Of a stretch of 63,533 nucleotides of DNA, positions 23,778 through 32,642 are shown piece by piece. The first letter of the stretch is position 1. The number at the start of each line of letters is the position of its first letter. The DNA lies in IMG/VR virus record IMGVR_UViG_3300020430_000014, positions 1-63,533 of that record, one strand, 5' to 3'. The notes beneath the pieces are model-generated. The model did not search any database. It was not told where the DNA came from and was given only the letters and a program-made list of their open reading frames with translations. The translations under genes were made by a program, and so were the position numbers. This stretch comes from a virus.

Positions 23778-24185
23778 ATGGCATTTGGACTTGGCAAGTT
23801 AGCAGTTCTGGAGTCAAAATTAGATATCTATGAAGACTTATCCAAAGAGATGCTGGATAAGTTAGAACGTGCTGTAGGTACAATCTCAGAGAATAGTAAT
23901 AAGATTGCTGTTATTTTAGAACGTCATGAGAATAGATTGGATGAAGGCGATAAGTCCAATCAATTGATTGTCAAAATGATTGAAGAGATGAAGGAAACTC
24001 ATGACAAGAGTAATGGCATCCTTCATGACAGAATATCTCAATTGCAGAAGAAGGTAGATCAGAATGCCAAGTTTGTTGTGGGAGCAGCAGCAGTAATTGC
24101 AACCTTTGTGACAGTTCTGCAAGTGGTTCCACCAGTGATAGAAGTATTAACATCAGCTCCAACTCAAGTTAGCGTTCAAAAATAA
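23778..24185 (+). CDS. coiled-coil protein with C-terminal membrane segment
   Basis: A 135-residue protein: a long heptad-like helix (about residues 10-95) and a C-terminal hydrophobic segment FVVGAAAVIATFVTVLQVVPPV. This layout resembles XhlA-type hemolysin/lysis accessory proteins. It could anchor a lysis regulator, but there is no lysin nearby, so the role is open. Confidence 0.6.
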   Translation: MAFGLGKLAVLESKLDIYEDLSKEMLDKLERAVGTISENSNKIAVILERHENRLDEGDKSNQLIVKMIEEMKETHDKSNGILHDRISQLQKKVDQNAKFVVGAAAVIATFVTVLQVVPPVIEVLTSAPTQVSVQK

Positions 24186-24190
24186 ATAAT

Positions 24191-24212
24191 CATGGTTTAA
24201 CCACGAACCATG
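24191..24212. repeat. inverted repeat CATGGTT...AACCATG
   Basis: A perfect seven-base inverted repeat with an eight-base loop that ends on the start codon of the small frame at 24210. Folding could hide that start. It belongs to the 174-base gap before the primase gene. Confidence 0.45.
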
Positions 24213-24335
24213 AAACGAAATAAGAACTCGCTGTACTACTTCCAAAAACTATCAAACTCTGTCTATATGTGGACAAGCATTATGACGGTTTGCTTACTGG
24301 ATTTGGATGTTGACAGTAGGTTTTGGGAGTGTTAA
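24210..24335 (+). CDS. possible 41-residue ORF upstream of primase
   Basis: A short frame (MKRNKNSLYYFQKLSNSVYMW...) in the gap before gp61. It lacks a clear ribosome-binding site. A distant pairing, TGTCTATATGTGG with CCCACATAGACA (24340-24353 region), suggests the gap may instead be a structured leader. Low support either way. Confidence 0.3.
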   Translation: MKRNKNSLYYFQKLSNSVYMWTSIMTVCLLDLDVDSRFWEC

Positions 24336-24359
24336 GATCCCCACATAGACACCTAAAAT

Positions 24360-25334
24360 ATGGACTTTGTTGACGTTAGGTTCATCAACCTGATATCTAG
24401 TCGCCTGTCAAAATTTAAGAGAGTCAAACCCGACCTCTACAATTTCAGGTGCCCTATCTGTGGTGACTCTGAGAAGACTAAGAATAAAGCTCGTGGTTAT
24501 CTTTATAGGATAAAAAATAATACCAACTACAAGTGTCACAACTGTGGTATTAGTTTGTCCTTCAATAATTTTTTAAAGCAAGTCGAACCTGCTCTTCACA
24601 AGGAATATACACTTGAGAAGTTTAAGGAGGGACACGCTGGTAAAAGTTTTGTCACTAAGGAACCTAAGTTTGAATTTGAGAAACCAAAATTTAAGAAGAA
24701 ATCTAAGATAGGTTTACCAAAAGCATCTGCAAATGTGGATGCCAAGAAATATCTTGAAGATAGAAAACTCGATCCAGATAAATTTTATTATACTGATAGA
24801 TTCAAAGCGTGGACCAATACAAAGGTCAAGACTTTTGATGACGTTACTTATGATGAACCTAGGATTATTATTCCTTTAATTTATCAGGATGAATTGATTG
24901 GATACCAAGGAAGATCACTTGGTCCCAGCAAGGTTAAATACATTACCGTGATGCTTGATGATGACGCACCAAAGATCTACGGATTGGATAACATCAGAAG
25001 AGATGCTCCAGTCTATGTTACAGAAGGACCATTCGACAGCACGTTTATTCGCAACGCGATTGCTATGTGCGGAGCTGATGCTAATATCGATAGTATCGGG
25101 ATTGGCAGTTGCGTGTGGGTTTATGATAACGAACCCCGTAATAGAGAAATCGTCAATCGAATATCCAAGGCAATCGATTCTGGTAAGTCGGTAGTCATTT
25201 GGCCAGATAGCGTAGATGTCAAGGACATAAATGACATGGTAATGTCTGGACTTGACGTTCAAAATCTGGTAGAATCAAACACATACAGTGGCTTACAAGC
25301 AAAGTTAAAGTTTACAAACTGGAAAAAAATATGA
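24360..25334 (+). CDS. 61: DNA primase gp61
   Basis: Synthesises RNA primers with gp41 helicase. The N-terminal zinc ribbon has Cys 31, 34, 59 and 62 (CPICGDSEKTKNKARGY...KCHNCG). The TOPRIM-type core has VTEGPFDSTF and VVIWPDS with the acidic residues. At 324 residues it is close to T4 gp61 (342). The stop overlaps the nrdA start by four bases. Confidence 0.94.
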   Translation: MDFVDVRFINLISSRLSKFKRVKPDLYNFRCPICGDSEKTKNKARGYLYRIKNNTNYKCHNCGISLSFNNFLKQVEPALHKEYTLEKFKEGHAGKSFVTKEPKFEFEKPKFKKKSKIGLPKASANVDAKKYLEDRKLDPDKFYYTDRFKAWTNTKVKTFDDVTYDEPRIIIPLIYQDELIGYQGRSLGPSKVKYITVMLDDDAPKIYGLDNIRRDAPVYVTEGPFDSTFIRNAIAMCGADANIDSIGIGSCVWVYDNEPRNREIVNRISKAIDSGKSVVIWPDSVDVKDINDMVMSGLDVQNLVESNTYSGLQAKLKFTNWKKI

Positions 25335-27628
25335 GCAACGGCATTAAGGTAGTTAAGCGTTCAGGGCAAATTGAACCCATTGACCTAGAGAAGATGCACA
25401 AGATGGTTGACGCCGCTTGTGAGGGTCTTGCAGGTGTCTCTGCGAGTCAGGTTGAGATCCAGTCTGGTATTCAGTTTTATGATGGCATCACAACGGGTGA
25501 GATCCAAGAGATTTTGATTCGCTCTGCAAGTGATCTCATTGATTTGGATCATCCCAATTATCAGTTTGTAGCAGCACGTCTCCTGCTCTTTTCTGTAAGG
25601 AAATCTGTCTATGGGAAGATGCGAGATCTCCCAGATCTTCTTTCCCACATCAAAGAGTGTGTAAAGAGGGGTATCTACGATCCAGAAGTGCTAGATAGGT
25701 ATAGTTGCGATGAACTTGAAAAAGTTAATAGTTATATTGATCATCACCGTGACTTCTTGTTCACTTATGCGGGTTTACGTCAGGTCGTTGACAAGTACCT
25801 TGTGCAAGATAGAAGCACTGGAAAAGTTTACGAGTCACCACAGTTTATGTACGTGATGATCGCTCTAACAATCTTTCAAGATTACCCTAAAGAGACGAGA
25901 CTCAACTATGTACGAAGATACTACGACGCAATCAGCAAGCACAAAATCAACATTCCCACACCTATCATGGCGGGAGTGCGAACTCCACTTCGACAATTTG
26001 CTAGCTGTGTTCTTGTTGATGTTGATGACACCCTCGATAGCATCTTTAGTTCTGATATGGCTATCGGCAGATATGTTGCACAAAGGGCGGGAATCGGTAT
26101 CAACGCGGGCAGAATCCGTGGGATCAACGCTAAGATCCGAGGCGGAGAAGTTCAACACACAGGTGTTGTACCATTCCTCAAAAAATTTGAGAGCACTGTC
26201 AGATGCTGCACTCAAAATGGCATTCGAGGTGGAAGCGCGACTGTCCACTTCCCAATCTGGCACCAAGAAATCGAAGACATCATAGTCCTAAAAAATAACA
26301 AAGGAACAGAAGATAACCGAGTTCGCAAACTAGACTACAGTATTCAAATTAGCAAACTGTTCTATGAGCGGTTCATCAAAGATGGAGACATCTCCCTATT
26401 CTCACCTCACGATGTGCCAGGTCTTTACGATGCTTTTGGCACTGACGAGTTTGATGATCTCTATACAAGTTATGAATCTGATGGATCTATTCCGCGCAAA
26501 ACTATCGGCGCTCAAAAACTTGTTATGGATCTCCTGAAGGAGAGAGCAGAGACAGGTCGCATCTACATCATGAATATCGACCACTGCAACACTCACTCCT
26601 CCTTCAAAGACAAGGTGAACATGAGTAACCTGTGTCAAGAGATTACTCTTCCTACAGATCCACTTCAGCATATTGATGGTCAAGGTGAGATTGCTTTGTG
26701 CATCTTGTCCGCAGTTAATGTTGGCAAGGTCAAGTCCGATCATGAACTTGAAGAACTTTGTGATCTGTCTGTCCGTGGACTTGAGGAATTGATTGACTAT
26801 CAGAAGTATCCTATCCTTGCGGCAGAACTCGCTACAAAGGCGCGTAGATCCCTTGGAGTAGGTTTTATCGGTCTTGCTCACTACCTTGCTAAGCTGGGAT
26901 TTAATTATGCAGATCAAGCGGCATGGGATGCGGTCCATGGTCTTTCAGAATCCTTCCAGTATTACTTGCTGAAGTCTTCTAATCAGATTGCAAAAGAGAA
27001 GGGTGCGTGTAGTGCATTCCCACGAACAAAATATGCTGATGGAATTCTTCCCATTGATACATACAAGAGTGATGTAGACGAAATCTCTAGTCAGGAGTAC
27101 GAACGTGATTGGGAATCTCTTAGGGTATCTATCTTGGAGCACGGACTCAGACACAGCACACTGTCCGCACAAATGCCTTCAGAGAGCAGTTCCGTTGTGT
27201 CAAACGCAACCAATGGAATCGAACCGCCTAGAGGATACTTGTCCATTAAAAAATCGAAGAAAGGACCCCTTAAGCAGATTGTTCCACAATACACCACACT
27301 AAAGAATAACTATACCCTTCTTTGGGATATGCCAGACAACACTGGTTATATCAATGTTGTATCAGTGATGCAGAAATTCTTCGACCAAGCAATTAGTGGT
27401 AATTGGAGTTATAATCCAGAGCATTATACCGATAGTGAGATTCCAGTCTCTGTAATGGCAGGAGATCTTCTCAAGACTTACAAGTATGGTTGGAAGACAT
27501 CTTACTATCAAAATACTTATGATTTGAAGACAGATGAGGTCTCTGATGATAAGATGGATAAGTTGGAGTCACTGCTATCTGAACTAGACACTGCTGACGA
27601 AGAGGACTGCGAGTCCTGTAAAATTTAA
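25331..27628 (+). CDS. nrdA: ribonucleotide reductase class I large subunit NrdA
   Basis: Reduces ribonucleotides to deoxyribonucleotides together with NrdB. An N-terminal ATP-cone region (KVVKRSGQIEPIDLEKM) is followed by the barrel with the CVLVDVDD cysteine and SNLCQEITLP active-site cysteine/glutamate. The C-terminal redox pair is CESC, four residues from the end. It is 765 residues, normal size (T4 754). It overlaps the primase gene and precedes nrdB by 34 bases. Confidence 0.97.
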   Translation: MSNGIKVVKRSGQIEPIDLEKMHKMVDAACEGLAGVSASQVEIQSGIQFYDGITTGEIQEILIRSASDLIDLDHPNYQFVAARLLLFSVRKSVYGKMRDLPDLLSHIKECVKRGIYDPEVLDRYSCDELEKVNSYIDHHRDFLFTYAGLRQVVDKYLVQDRSTGKVYESPQFMYVMIALTIFQDYPKETRLNYVRRYYDAISKHKINIPTPIMAGVRTPLRQFASCVLVDVDDTLDSIFSSDMAIGRYVAQRAGIGINAGRIRGINAKIRGGEVQHTGVVPFLKKFESTVRCCTQNGIRGGSATVHFPIWHQEIEDIIVLKNNKGTEDNRVRKLDYSIQISKLFYERFIKDGDISLFSPHDVPGLYDAFGTDEFDDLYTSYESDGSIPRKTIGAQKLVMDLLKERAETGRIYIMNIDHCNTHSSFKDKVNMSNLCQEITLPTDPLQHIDGQGEIALCILSAVNVGKVKSDHELEELCDLSVRGLEELIDYQKYPILAAELATKARRSLGVGFIGLAHYLAKLGFNYADQAAWDAVHGLSESFQYYLLKSSNQIAKEKGACSAFPRTKYADGILPIDTYKSDVDEISSQEYERDWESLRVSILEHGLRHSTLSAQMPSESSSVVSNATNGIEPPRGYLSIKKSKKGPLKQIVPQYTTLKNNYTLLWDMPDNTGYINVVSVMQKFFDQAISGNWSYNPEHYTDSEIPVSVMAGDLLKTYKYGWKTSYYQNTYDLKTDEVSDDKMDKLESLLSELDTADEEDCESCKI

Positions 27629-27662
27629 AACTTATAAATTACTTTACTGGAGCGCGAACGAA

Positions 27663-28862
27663 ATGCATCAATACGACTTTGTTGAATCTAAATCAATGAA
27701 CTCTTCAACTACACCAAAACAACTTGAAGGCATGACAGTCTTCAATACTGAACAAGTTAATATTAAAAAGCAACCGATGTTCTTCGGTAAACCACTGGGG
27801 GTTCAAAGATACGATTCATACAAATATCCCGTATTTGACAAACTGACAACTCAACAACTTGGATACTTCTGGAGACCAGAAGAAGTTTCTTTGCAGAAAG
27901 ACCGTGGAGATTATCAAACACTTCGCCCAGAACAAAAGCATATCTATACCTCTAACCTCAAGTACCAGATTATGCTTGACTCCATTCAAGGGCGTGGTCC
28001 TGGGATGGCTTTTATACCTTACTGCAGTCTACCCGAACTAGAAGCATGCATGGAGGTTTGGGGATTCATGGAGATGATTCATAGTCGCTCCTATACATAT
28101 ATCATCAAGAATGTCTATGCAGACCCTTCAGAGGTCTTTGATAAGATTGTTACCGATAAGCGTATCTTAGAACGTGCTAGTAGCGTTACTCAGTCTTATG
28201 ATGACTTCATTAATTGTGCTCATCAGTACGATACTGGTAACATGTGGAAGGGTGACTTTAAAGATTCTCCTACCGCCCAGTGGGAGCGTCGTGAATTGAA
28301 GCGTAAACTTTATAGAGCAGTTGCTAATGTCAATATCCTGGAAGGAATACGGTTTTATGTTTCTTTTGCTTGCAGCTTTGCTTTTGGTGAACTTAAACTC
28401 ATGGAAGGTTCAGCAAAAATTATCTCCCTTATTGCTAGAGATGAAAATCAACATCTCGCCATCACCCAAAACATTCTGAACAAGTGGAAGCAAGGTGACG
28501 ATAAAGAAATGCAAGAGATTGCAAGGGAAGAACAGGAATACGTTTATGCAATGTTTGACCGTGCTGTCAATGAAGAGAAGCGTTGGGCAGACTATCTGTT
28601 TAAGGATGGATCTATGATTGGTCTCAACGACAAACTTCTTCAACAGTATGTTGAGTGGGTTGCTAATCGTCGCATGAAGGCACTTGGCATGAAACCAGTT
28701 TATGATATTGCTGCTAAGAACAATCCTCTCCCCTGGACACAGCACTGGATCTCCTCTAAGGGTCTGCAGGTCGCTCCTCAGGAGACTGAAGTAGAATCTT
28801 ATGTTGTAAGTGGAATTAAGCAAGATGTCAAAAAAGATACATTCTCAGGATTCCAACTCTAA
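27663..28862 (+). CDS. nrdB: ribonucleotide reductase class I small subunit NrdB
   Basis: Holds the di-iron tyrosyl radical cofactor. The 399-residue protein has the helix-bundle iron ligands in PELEACMEVWGFMEMIHSRSY and LIARDENQHLAITQ, plus the FACSFAFGELKLMEG segment. A weak GGAGCG site precedes the ATG. The C-terminus overlaps the following small gene by 38 bases. Confidence 0.96.
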   Translation: MHQYDFVESKSMNSSTTPKQLEGMTVFNTEQVNIKKQPMFFGKPLGVQRYDSYKYPVFDKLTTQQLGYFWRPEEVSLQKDRGDYQTLRPEQKHIYTSNLKYQIMLDSIQGRGPGMAFIPYCSLPELEACMEVWGFMEMIHSRSYTYIIKNVYADPSEVFDKIVTDKRILERASSVTQSYDDFINCAHQYDTGNMWKGDFKDSPTAQWERRELKRKLYRAVANVNILEGIRFYVSFACSFAFGELKLMEGSAKIISLIARDENQHLAITQNILNKWKQGDDKEMQEIAREEQEYVYAMFDRAVNEEKRWADYLFKDGSMIGLNDKLLQQYVEWVANRRMKALGMKPVYDIAAKNNPLPWTQHWISSKGLQVAPQETEVESYVVSGIKQDVKKDTFSGFQL

Positions 28863-29001
28863 TTGGAGGGAAGAGTATAAGAATACTCATCGTGTCACTA
28901 AGAGGCAGTTAGAACTACTGGAGAATGGTCCAGATAGTCTAGCTGCCTCTTGGGCTTTGAATGCCATGTATCAGCAGTGGAGACGGGAAAACAATAAATA
29001 A
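28825..29001 (+). CDS. small protein after nrdB
   Basis: A 58-residue protein beginning MSKKIHSQDSNSNWREEYKN, with one helix RVTKRQLELLENGPDSLAASWALNAMYQQWRRE. It starts inside nrdB in another frame. A GTG at 28810 is a poorer alternative. Function unknown. Confidence 0.65.
   Translation: MSKKIHSQDSNSNWREEYKNTHRVTKRQLELLENGPDSLAASWALNAMYQQWRRENNK
28993..29000 (+). promoter_or_regulatory. late promoter AATAAATA
   Basis: A T4-type late box 27 bases before the H1-like protein gene; it overlaps the last codons of the small gene upstream. Confidence 0.65.
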
Positions 29002-29027
29002 TACTATCAAAGTAAGTATTTCCCGTC

Positions 29028-30110
29028 ATGGATTTTAGAACGATCAAAGAGGAATATAAAAGCATCTATACCTCTGCACCTCAGAACCTGTCTGAAGAGA
29101 CCGAGGTTGTTGAGCAAGAGATTGTTGAAGACTACTCTGCTGATTTTGAAGAGTTGACTGAAGAAGTCATCGATGAGATCGTCGTTGATATGTTGGACGA
29201 AGGTTATACTGGTGAAGAGATCCTTGATGGATTTGATGATCTTCTTGAGGCAATGACTCCTAAGCAAAAGGAGATGCGTGCTAAATTTAAGGCACAGCAA
29301 GCAAAAGATGATGCTGCCACTAGTCAGAGCAAGAGAGCAAACCTTCGCGCTAAGGCAGTCTCTGATGCCAAGGCAAAGGTAAAAGGTACTGTCAAGAAGG
29401 GTATTGAGAAGGCAGGTGCTGCTGCTAAGAAGGCAGGTGATGACGCTAAGACTGCTGCATCTAATAAAATCAATAAGGCAAAGTCTAAGATCGCTATGGG
29501 CGCTCTGAAGGCGACTGGAACCAAACTGAAGGGTAAGAAGGGTCAAGACCTGTCATACTCTCAGACCATGACTGGTCACAAGTCCGTAAGAGACAAGGCG
29601 AAGGCAGCAATTAAAGCAAAGGCAAAAGCAAAGGCAGCAGAAGCAGGTGACAAGGCAAAGGCAGCTGCTAAGAAGGCAGGTGGTGCTGCTAAGACCGCAG
29701 GATATGCTGCTGTAGGTGCTGGTATGGCAGCAGGAAAGGCAGCAAAGGATGCTGCAAGTTCTGCTAAGAAAGCAGTCAAGAAGAAGGCAGCATCTGCTGC
29801 AGTCTCTGGATACGCTGCTGCCAAGGCTGTTAAGGATAAGGCAACTGATGCCAAGAACAGAGTGAAGCAGGGCATCAAGAACAGAATCGCTCAAGCGAAG
29901 CGTAATGTTAAGGGTGCAGTCGGTAAGGCAGCACGTAAGGTTGCTGACAAGGCAGGCGGAGTCGCTTCTAGAATGGGTGAAGAGACCAACTATGATCTCG
30001 TTCTTAAGTACCTCTACGTGGAGGGTCATGTAGAGACACTAGAAGAAGCAGAAGTACTGATGGTCAACCTCACTACTGAGGATGTCCAGGCGATCCTAGA
30101 AGACTGCTGA
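29028..30110 (+). CDS. Lys/Ala-rich histone H1-like protein with acidic ends
   Basis: A 360-residue protein in three parts: an acidic N-terminus (about 1-85; DEIVVDMLDEGYTGEEIL), a very Lys/Ala-rich core (about 90-315; KAKAAAKKAGGAAKTAGY-type repeats as in histone H1 tails), and an acidic C-terminal helix (YDLVLKYLYVEGHVETLEEAE). The core should bind DNA non-specifically. A late promoter and a terminator make it a single-gene late unit. A packaged DNA-compacting or prohead-core protein is likely, but not proved. Confidence 0.75.
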   Translation: MDFRTIKEEYKSIYTSAPQNLSEETEVVEQEIVEDYSADFEELTEEVIDEIVVDMLDEGYTGEEILDGFDDLLEAMTPKQKEMRAKFKAQQAKDDAATSQSKRANLRAKAVSDAKAKVKGTVKKGIEKAGAAAKKAGDDAKTAASNKINKAKSKIAMGALKATGTKLKGKKGQDLSYSQTMTGHKSVRDKAKAAIKAKAKAKAAEAGDKAKAAAKKAGGAAKTAGYAAVGAGMAAGKAAKDAASSAKKAVKKKAASAAVSGYAAAKAVKDKATDAKNRVKQGIKNRIAQAKRNVKGAVGKAARKVADKAGGVASRMGEETNYDLVLKYLYVEGHVETLEEAEVLMVNLTTEDVQAILEDC

Positions 30111-30127
30111 ACTGAATAGAATGTTAA

Positions 30128-30154
30128 GAGACCTCCGCAAGGGGGTCTTTTTTT
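30128..30154 (+). terminator. Rho-independent terminator
   Basis: Stem GACCTCC/GGGGGTC with a GCAA tetraloop, followed by a run of seven T. It ends the H1-like gene. Confidence 0.85.
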
Positions 30155-30183
30155 ATCTAAATACGGTAAACTAGGATATATGA

Positions 30184-30621
30184 ATGGTCGATTATGAAAA
30201 TCCTTGGATTTACATGGAACGAGCTTTTGATAGTTGCGATGTTGGCGACTACTTTGGTTTTGTTTATGAAATTACCAATCTCACCAACGGCAGACGCTAC
30301 ATTGGAAGAAAGTATTTTTGGTCGTTTAGAACACCAAAAGGAAAAAAACGCAAAGTAAAACAAGAATCTGATTGGAAAAAGTATTATGGGTCCTGTCCTG
30401 AACTTAAGGAAGACATTATCAAATTGGGTAAGCAGAATTTTAGCAGAGCTATTATCAGCCTTCATAAGACGAAGGGCAAAACTAATTTTGAAGAAACCAG
30501 ACAATTATTTGGGCACAACGTCCTCACCGAAGCCCTTGACGACGGGACTCCACTCTTCTACAATAGCAACATTCTCAGCAGGTACTACCGAAAAGATTAT
30601 TATGGCAGAGAAGACGACTGA
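30184..30621 (+). CDS. GIY-YIG-like endonuclease
   Basis: A 145-residue protein with the GIY-YIG pattern as GFVYEITNLTNGRRYIGRKYF (first motif FVY, second YIG). It has conserved basic residues and a Glu later (NFEETRQL). The size fits a stand-alone nuclease of the Seg or phage DNA-degrading type. It could be a homing endonuclease or a host-DNA nuclease. An upstream ATG at 30180 is in another frame. Confidence 0.78.
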   Translation: MVDYENPWIYMERAFDSCDVGDYFGFVYEITNLTNGRRYIGRKYFWSFRTPKGKKRKVKQESDWKKYYGSCPELKEDIIKLGKQNFSRAIISLHKTKGKTNFEETRQLFGHNVLTEALDDGTPLFYNSNILSRYYRKDYYGREDD

Positions 30622-30799
30622 AGAACTTGTGAAGATGATTAACGATTGGGCAGTTGATCGTATCGAAGGCATGGTTAAGAGTAGTGATACTACTCAACGT
30701 CAGGTTCAAGATGCTCTTGCTCTTGCCGATGAGTTCAAAGAATGGTTTGAAGATGATGGGTCACCTGACATTGAAATTATGTCCATAGAGGAGTATTGA
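30602..30799 (+). CDS. small acidic protein, unknown
   Basis: A 65-residue protein (MAEKTTEELVKMINDWAVDRIEG...) with one long helix and an acidic tail. It overlaps the endonuclease gene by 20 bases in another frame. Function unknown. Confidence 0.62.
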   Translation: MAEKTTEELVKMINDWAVDRIEGMVKSSDTTQRQVQDALALADEFKEWFEDDGSPDIEIMSIEEY

Positions 30800-30833
30800 C
30801 ACCTAAATAATAAAATCCACCCAAGAGCAACCC

Positions 30834-30862
30834 TTGACAGTTTTACTTACTGCTATTAATAT
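30834..30862 (+). promoter_or_regulatory. early sigma70-like promoter
   Basis: TTGACA, exactly 17 bases, then TAATAT. The -35 is perfect. It would start the 30896-31087 gene and perhaps the lysis-like genes beyond. Confidence 0.7.
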
Positions 30863-30895
30863 TCTGGTTTGCTTGTTGGATACCTAGCATTTTAA

Positions 30896-31087
30896 ATGAC
30901 TAACTTAACTAGGGACGCTTTAATCAAAGCAGTTGTCGCAGATGAAATGAGAAGCGTCAACGGCAATGTTTATACGGAGCAACTCAAAACCACATATCAC
31001 AAGTGGGAACACGCTTCAAGTCATGATCTCTGCATTAAGTACAATCAAATCAACAAAACAAGTGTCACTGTTGATGCGTTGAAGTAA
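30896..31087 (+). CDS. small protein, unknown
   Basis: A 63-residue protein (MTNLTRDALIKAVVADEMRSVNG...) behind a good early promoter. No motif was recognised. It may be an early host-takeover factor, by position only. Confidence 0.65.
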   Translation: MTNLTRDALIKAVVADEMRSVNGNVYTEQLKTTYHKWEHASSHDLCIKYNQINKTSVTVDALK

Positions 31088-31093
31088 TAAATA
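31086..31093 (+). promoter_or_regulatory. late promoter AATAAATA
   Basis: A late box overlapping the previous stop, 22 bases before the membrane protein gene at 31115. Confidence 0.6.
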
Positions 31094-31114
31094 TAATTAC
31101 CTTGCAATCTACCT

Positions 31115-31426
31115 ATGGCAGATACAAAGCCCAAAGTAGATGAGAAGGAACAGGATGAAGATAAAAGTGAAGTTCTTGGTAATCTGGTGAAAGTTGTAGT
31201 CCTTATTTGGTCTGCATCCCTTCTCACATTCTCATACGTTAGACTTCCCAACGGTCAAAAGATTTTAGATTTCGATCCCACGTTCATCGCCTCGGTGTTT
31301 TCTGGATCGTTAGCTGCCTTCGGACTCTCTCCTGCTAAATCGGGTGGTAGTAACGGAACGGTTAAGAAAAAGAGAGATGAGGAACCACCAGTAGTCTCAG
31401 CTATTGACAAACCCAGGCAATCTTGA
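31115..31426 (+). CDS. two-segment membrane protein, holin candidate
   Basis: A 103-residue protein with an acidic N-tail, two hydrophobic segments (VKVVVLIWSASLLTFSYV near 25-43; FIASVFSGSLAAFGLSPA near 58-75) and a charged tail. Size and layout fit a class II holin. The next gene encodes a secreted lysozyme-like protein, and a late promoter lies upstream. The lysis role is inferred from context. Confidence 0.55.
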   Translation: MADTKPKVDEKEQDEDKSEVLGNLVKVVVLIWSASLLTFSYVRLPNGQKILDFDPTFIASVFSGSLAAFGLSPAKSGGSNGTVKKKRDEEPPVVSAIDKPRQS

Positions 31427-31456
31427 TACACTCGTGGGGTCGTTTTGAATAACGCT

Positions 31457-32026
31457 ATGAAATTCTTTGCCATTGCTGCACTAACTGCAATTGCGGGAAG
31501 CTCCGCGCTGAGTTCTGCCCCTCCTAAGGAAGAGGTCATTATTCCTGTAGTTGAATTTGAACCTGTTTCTTGGAAGTGTCCCGACTGCACTCCTGAAGAG
31601 AAGTATGTCTTGGAGGAACTCCAAGAACACACAAGAATTACTGATCGTAATGCCCTTGCAACTATCATGGGCAACATCAAACAGGAATCAAAGTTCATTC
31701 CTAACATCTGTGAAGGTGGTGCTCGCGTAAAATATGAAGACTGCCATGCGGGTGGTTATGGTTTGATTCAGTGGACTTCAATAAACCGCTACAATAATCT
31801 CGGTAAGTTTTGTAATAAATACGGATGTGACCCCAGCAGTTTGGAAGGACAGACTCGTTACATGATTAACGAGAACGTCTTCCAACGTAATCTTCCCATG
31901 TTTGAAGGCAGTGGTCAAACTGTCCATCAATATATGGTTCCTGCTTTTTATTGGTTAGGATGGGGCATCAAAGGTCATAGAGAGACCTATTCCTACGAAT
32001 ACACTAAGAAACTGGTTTTGTCATGA
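31457..32026 (+). CDS. phage-tail-lysozyme-like protein with signal peptide
   Basis: A 189-residue protein with an N-terminal signal (MKFFAIAALTAIAGSSALSSA). It has a lysozyme-like core, ATIMGNIKQESKFIPNICEGG with the likely catalytic Glu, and YGLIQWTSINRYN. This resembles the phage tail lysozyme family that cuts peptidoglycan. The signal suggests export by Sec rather than assembly in the tail, so a secreted endolysin is a fair alternative. The ATG at 31457 was chosen over a TTG at 31445 because it begins the signal peptide. Confidence 0.75.
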   Translation: MKFFAIAALTAIAGSSALSSAPPKEEVIIPVVEFEPVSWKCPDCTPEEKYVLEELQEHTRITDRNALATIMGNIKQESKFIPNICEGGARVKYEDCHAGGYGLIQWTSINRYNNLGKFCNKYGCDPSSLEGQTRYMINENVFQRNLPMFEGSGQTVHQYMVPAFYWLGWGIKGHRETYSYEYTKKLVLS

Positions 32027-32466
32027 TTAAAAAAGCACTCAAGTCTATTAAAGATATCTTCATCCCAGTGAGGTCAATCGCTGCTGATATTACACTGGGT
32101 ACAGAGGTTGAGTGTGACATTGACGGGGAAAAAATTCCCTGTCAAGAATTGCAAGAACCAGAGTATTCGTACACGGGTGTTCCTGCTCCCGCATACCTTA
32201 CAGATGACCCTTGGTTTGGTCCTGCACCAGATCTCTCTGATAAGCAGAAGGATTATATGGCAATTGAAGCAGAATACAAAATGCAGGAAGCATCATCTCC
32301 TAGTGTAGAGTCTGAGGACATTCATGAGTTGATGTATCAAATTGCCACACAAACTGGAAGTCCAACAACTGTTCAATTGGATCCTCCTGGTGGTTCTGAG
32401 AACTTTCATGAGGGACCTGGCGGATGGAATTCTGGTATCGGTTATAATCAATTTAGGAGCAATTAA
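32023..32466 (+). CDS. acidic protein, unknown
   Basis: A 147-residue protein with a short basic/hydrophobic start (MIKKALKSIKDIFIPV) and a Pro/Glu-rich rest (EPEYSYTGVPAPAYL). It is coupled to the lysozyme-like gene by a four-base overlap, so it may be part of the same lysis or tail unit. No domain seen. Confidence 0.65.
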   Translation: MIKKALKSIKDIFIPVRSIAADITLGTEVECDIDGEKIPCQELQEPEYSYTGVPAPAYLTDDPWFGPAPDLSDKQKDYMAIEAEYKMQEASSPSVESEDIHELMYQIATQTGSPTTVQLDPPGGSENFHEGPGGWNSGIGYNQFRSN

Positions 32467-32468
32467 AA

Positions 32469-32642
32469 ATGAGTGGAGTACCTACAGACGCACTTAATGA
32501 CTGGGGTCATAACGACCTTGAGGGATTCGCTAACTATATCGGATCCCCTGTACAGCACGTTAAGGAAATTGCCAAAAGGAATCAAAAAGAAATTGATAAG
32601 GCATCTGGCAAAGAAGTAGTTGACGAGAAAGAAGAGGACTGA
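32469..32642 (+). CDS. small protein before the tRNA genes
   Basis: A 57-residue protein (MSGVPTDALNDWGHNDLEGF...) that ends in an acidic/basic tail. It starts two bases after the previous stop. Its 3' end carries the promoter for the next tRNA pair. Function unknown. Confidence 0.62.
   Translation: MSGVPTDALNDWGHNDLEGFANYIGSPVQHVKEIAKRNQKEIDKASGKEVVDEKEED

Noticed and set aside
23755-23780. AAAAAAGGG before the stop of the 23585 gene as a second frameshift site
   Set aside because: The phase is wrong for an A AAA AAG slip. The next gene is in the +1 frame with its own ATG, and no hairpin follows.
29553-30029. Cys/Leu-rich minus-strand frames opposite the H1-like gene
   Set aside because: They are antisense of GCN/AAG repeats, which force Cys, Leu and Ser. 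They are artefacts of composition.
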